DNA of 64,000 nt from Bythopirellula polymerisocia (GTDB lineage: Bacteria; Planctomycetota; Planctomycetia; Pirellulales; Lacipirellulaceae): the NCBI RefSeq assembly GCF_007860015.1, contig NZ_SJPS01000001.1:682001-746000 (forward strand). The letters run 5' to 3'. Of this stretch, positions 63,074-64,000 are shown piece after piece. Position numbers and translations under genes: made by a program. The first letter of the stretch is position 1; each line of letters begins with the position of its first letter. Under the pieces are notes generated by a model. The model saw only the letters and a program-made list of their open reading frames with translations. It did no database searches and had not been told where the DNA came from.

Positions 63074-63770
63074 CTCGCTCCGCTGGTGCCTCGTAAGACT
63101 CGGCAGGCGCGTCGCGGCTAACGGATCTTGGCTTGCGGTCGACAGATTGTGCAGCGAGGTTCTCTTGCATCGTATCCTCGACGACGCGATCAATAATTTC
63201 TTTGCGGCTTTCACCTTTGGTATCTTGCAGTCGCTGGTAGGTGTAGGCGCCAAAGATAATTGTCAGCAGCGAACCTCCGGCGATGAGCAGGTAGGGCGCC
63301 CAGGTGGCAAATCGCTCCAGATATTGATGATGTTGTTTCGTTTGGTGCACGCTAATGAGTGCCCGTCCGAGTGCTTCGTGGGCGAGCTGTTCTTTGGCGG
63401 CAATTAGTTTCTCCTGCGCTGTGACATGAGCGGTTGGTTGAGAGTGGAGTGTTGAGGGTTGAGTGTTAGGATGCCATTGATTGGTGGGGACAGGTCGCAG
63501 TGCTTGGGGGTCTTTGACGAAGCCCAAGTGTTCGACGACGGTCGCACCACGGAGTTCCCATTTGTGGATGAGAGCCTTGAAACCCTTATGGGTTTGGAGG
63601 GCCTGATCGAAGGCGTCGGCTTGGAAGGCGATGGCGAGGCTGTTCGTTTTTCGGTCCGAGCCGTAGGCAAAACGTCCCAGGAGGGTGCCGGAGTAGTTTT
63701 GCAGTTCCCCCACTTCAGCCGTGGTGGGTTGATTGCCACGCGGAAAGAGTAAATAGCGATATTCGCTCAT
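62997..63770 (-). CDS. Membrane protein of unknown function
   Basis: 257 residues from the ATG at 63770 with AGGAGA 8 nt before it. An N-terminal domain (SEYRYLLFPRGNQPTTAEVG, FAYGSDRKTNSLAIAFQADA) is followed by a linker with NTQPSTLHSQPTAHVT, a helix-rich part and one membrane helix (YLLIAGGSLLTIIFGAYTYQ). A long acidic/basic tail follows. The linker's repeat of TTGAG/GTTGAG at the DNA level looks like an inserted intergenic phrase. I do not recognise the family. Confidence 0.7.
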   Translation of the reverse strand: MSEYRYLLFPRGNQPTTAEVGELQNYSGTLLGRFAYGSDRKTNSLAIAFQADAFDQALQTHKGFKALIHKWELRGATVVEHLGFVKDPQALRPVPTNQWHPNTQPSTLHSQPTAHVTAQEKLIAAKEQLAHEALGRALISVHQTKQHHQYLERFATWAPYLLIAGGSLLTIIFGAYTYQRLQDTKGESRKEIIDRVVEDTMQENLAAQSVDRKPRSVSRDAPAESYEAPAERVNSALTYDLPPDTDPSAAHNSPGNK

Positions 63771-63879
63771 GGAAGCGTCTCCTGTCTCGGCCAACGGCAT
63801 CCCCCCCGCAGGCGTGTGCCAGGAACACTTGGTAGTGTACCTGAAATGCGTGGAGGGATGCAATCAAAATGTCGGGACG

Positions 63880-64000
63880 CTAAGCCGCAATCGGCGGACG
63901 GCGAAGTAGGGGGCACATGGTGGCCAGCAGTGCCAGCAGCATGGTGCTAGGTTCGGGGACGGCAGCGAAGAATACTCTGCCTCCGGTTGAAGTACGGGAA
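63880..64000 (-). CDS. PEP-CTERM protein, C-terminal fragment (cut by window edge)
   Basis: The last 39 codons read FFAAVPEPSTMLLALLATMC-PLLRRPPIAA and a stop: a PEP-CTERM signal of usual length. The body of the gene lies beyond the window, so nothing more can be said. Confidence 0.8.
   Translation of the reverse strand, partial: SRTSTGGRVFFAAVPEPSTMLLALLATMCPLLRRPPIAA

Overview
The window looks like chromosomal DNA of a planctomycete, most likely of the Pirellulales. The signs are a DUF1559 pseudopilin-like protein, many PEP-CTERM proteins (short PEP motif, hydrophobic stretch, basic tail), planctomycete-style dockerin-like motifs (DFDGDGDVDG.DFLVWQR), two giant proteins with LEPR-XLL-like N-termini, a secreted sulfatase and long intergenic spacers. 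All functional names come from motif reading; no database search was possible.

Layout. (1) 1-1.3 kb: end of an efflux operon (ABC permease and HlyD-type adaptor). (2) 1.3-6.2 kb: a reactive-sulfur/peroxide module on the minus strand: ArsR-type regulator, membrane rhodanese, TauE/SafE exporter, persulfide-dioxygenase/rhodanese fusion, 1-Cys peroxiredoxin and a DUF2202 protein. The same 20-bp inverted repeat sits in front of the regulator and in front of the operon. (3) 6.2-28.7 kb: a large beta-glucan (laminarin-type) utilisation locus: GH30, GH55-like beta-helix protein, GH17, a GH149/GH94-like phosphorylase, a GPH-type sugar transporter, a LacI regulator with readable promoters and operators, several PEP-CTERM proteins, and three GH16-type enzymes. 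Three PEP-CTERM/dockerin genes are each followed by a DUF1559 gene, of which only one is intact. (4) 29-33.7 kb: a LEPR-XLL protein with a sugar-dehydrogenase-like propeller, an outer-membrane protein and a small membrane protein. (5) 34-42.2 kb: an amidase, a GH28 polygalacturonase with a perfect LacI-type palindrome in front, an SDR/acetyltransferase pair and a DUF1593-PL10 pectate lyase fusion. (6) 42.5-44.6 kb: TVP38 protein, tmRNA, DUF4126 protein. (7) 44.6-58 kb: an accessory region with intergenic repeats, an orphan antitoxin with a stub of its toxin, a frameshifted STAND/TPR protein, a VapBC-like pair and a PEP-CTERM gene between two 125-bp direct repeats, an orphan VirD4/TraG-like ATPase and a beta-helix LEPR protein. 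(8) 58-64 kb: a partly duplicated and decayed segment around a sulfatase, then a deaminase, a DUF1460 protein, a gamma-carbonic anhydrase and two more genes.

The best candidate for a system worth study is the beta-glucan locus. Secreted endo- and exo-glucanases, some carrying dockerin-like and PEP-CTERM tails, would release oligosaccharides. A cation-symport-type transporter would import them, and a cytoplasmic phosphorylase would break them down to glucose-1-phosphate. This would be a laminarin pathway without SusCD, under a LacI repressor. The sulfur module with its twin operators is the second clear regulon.
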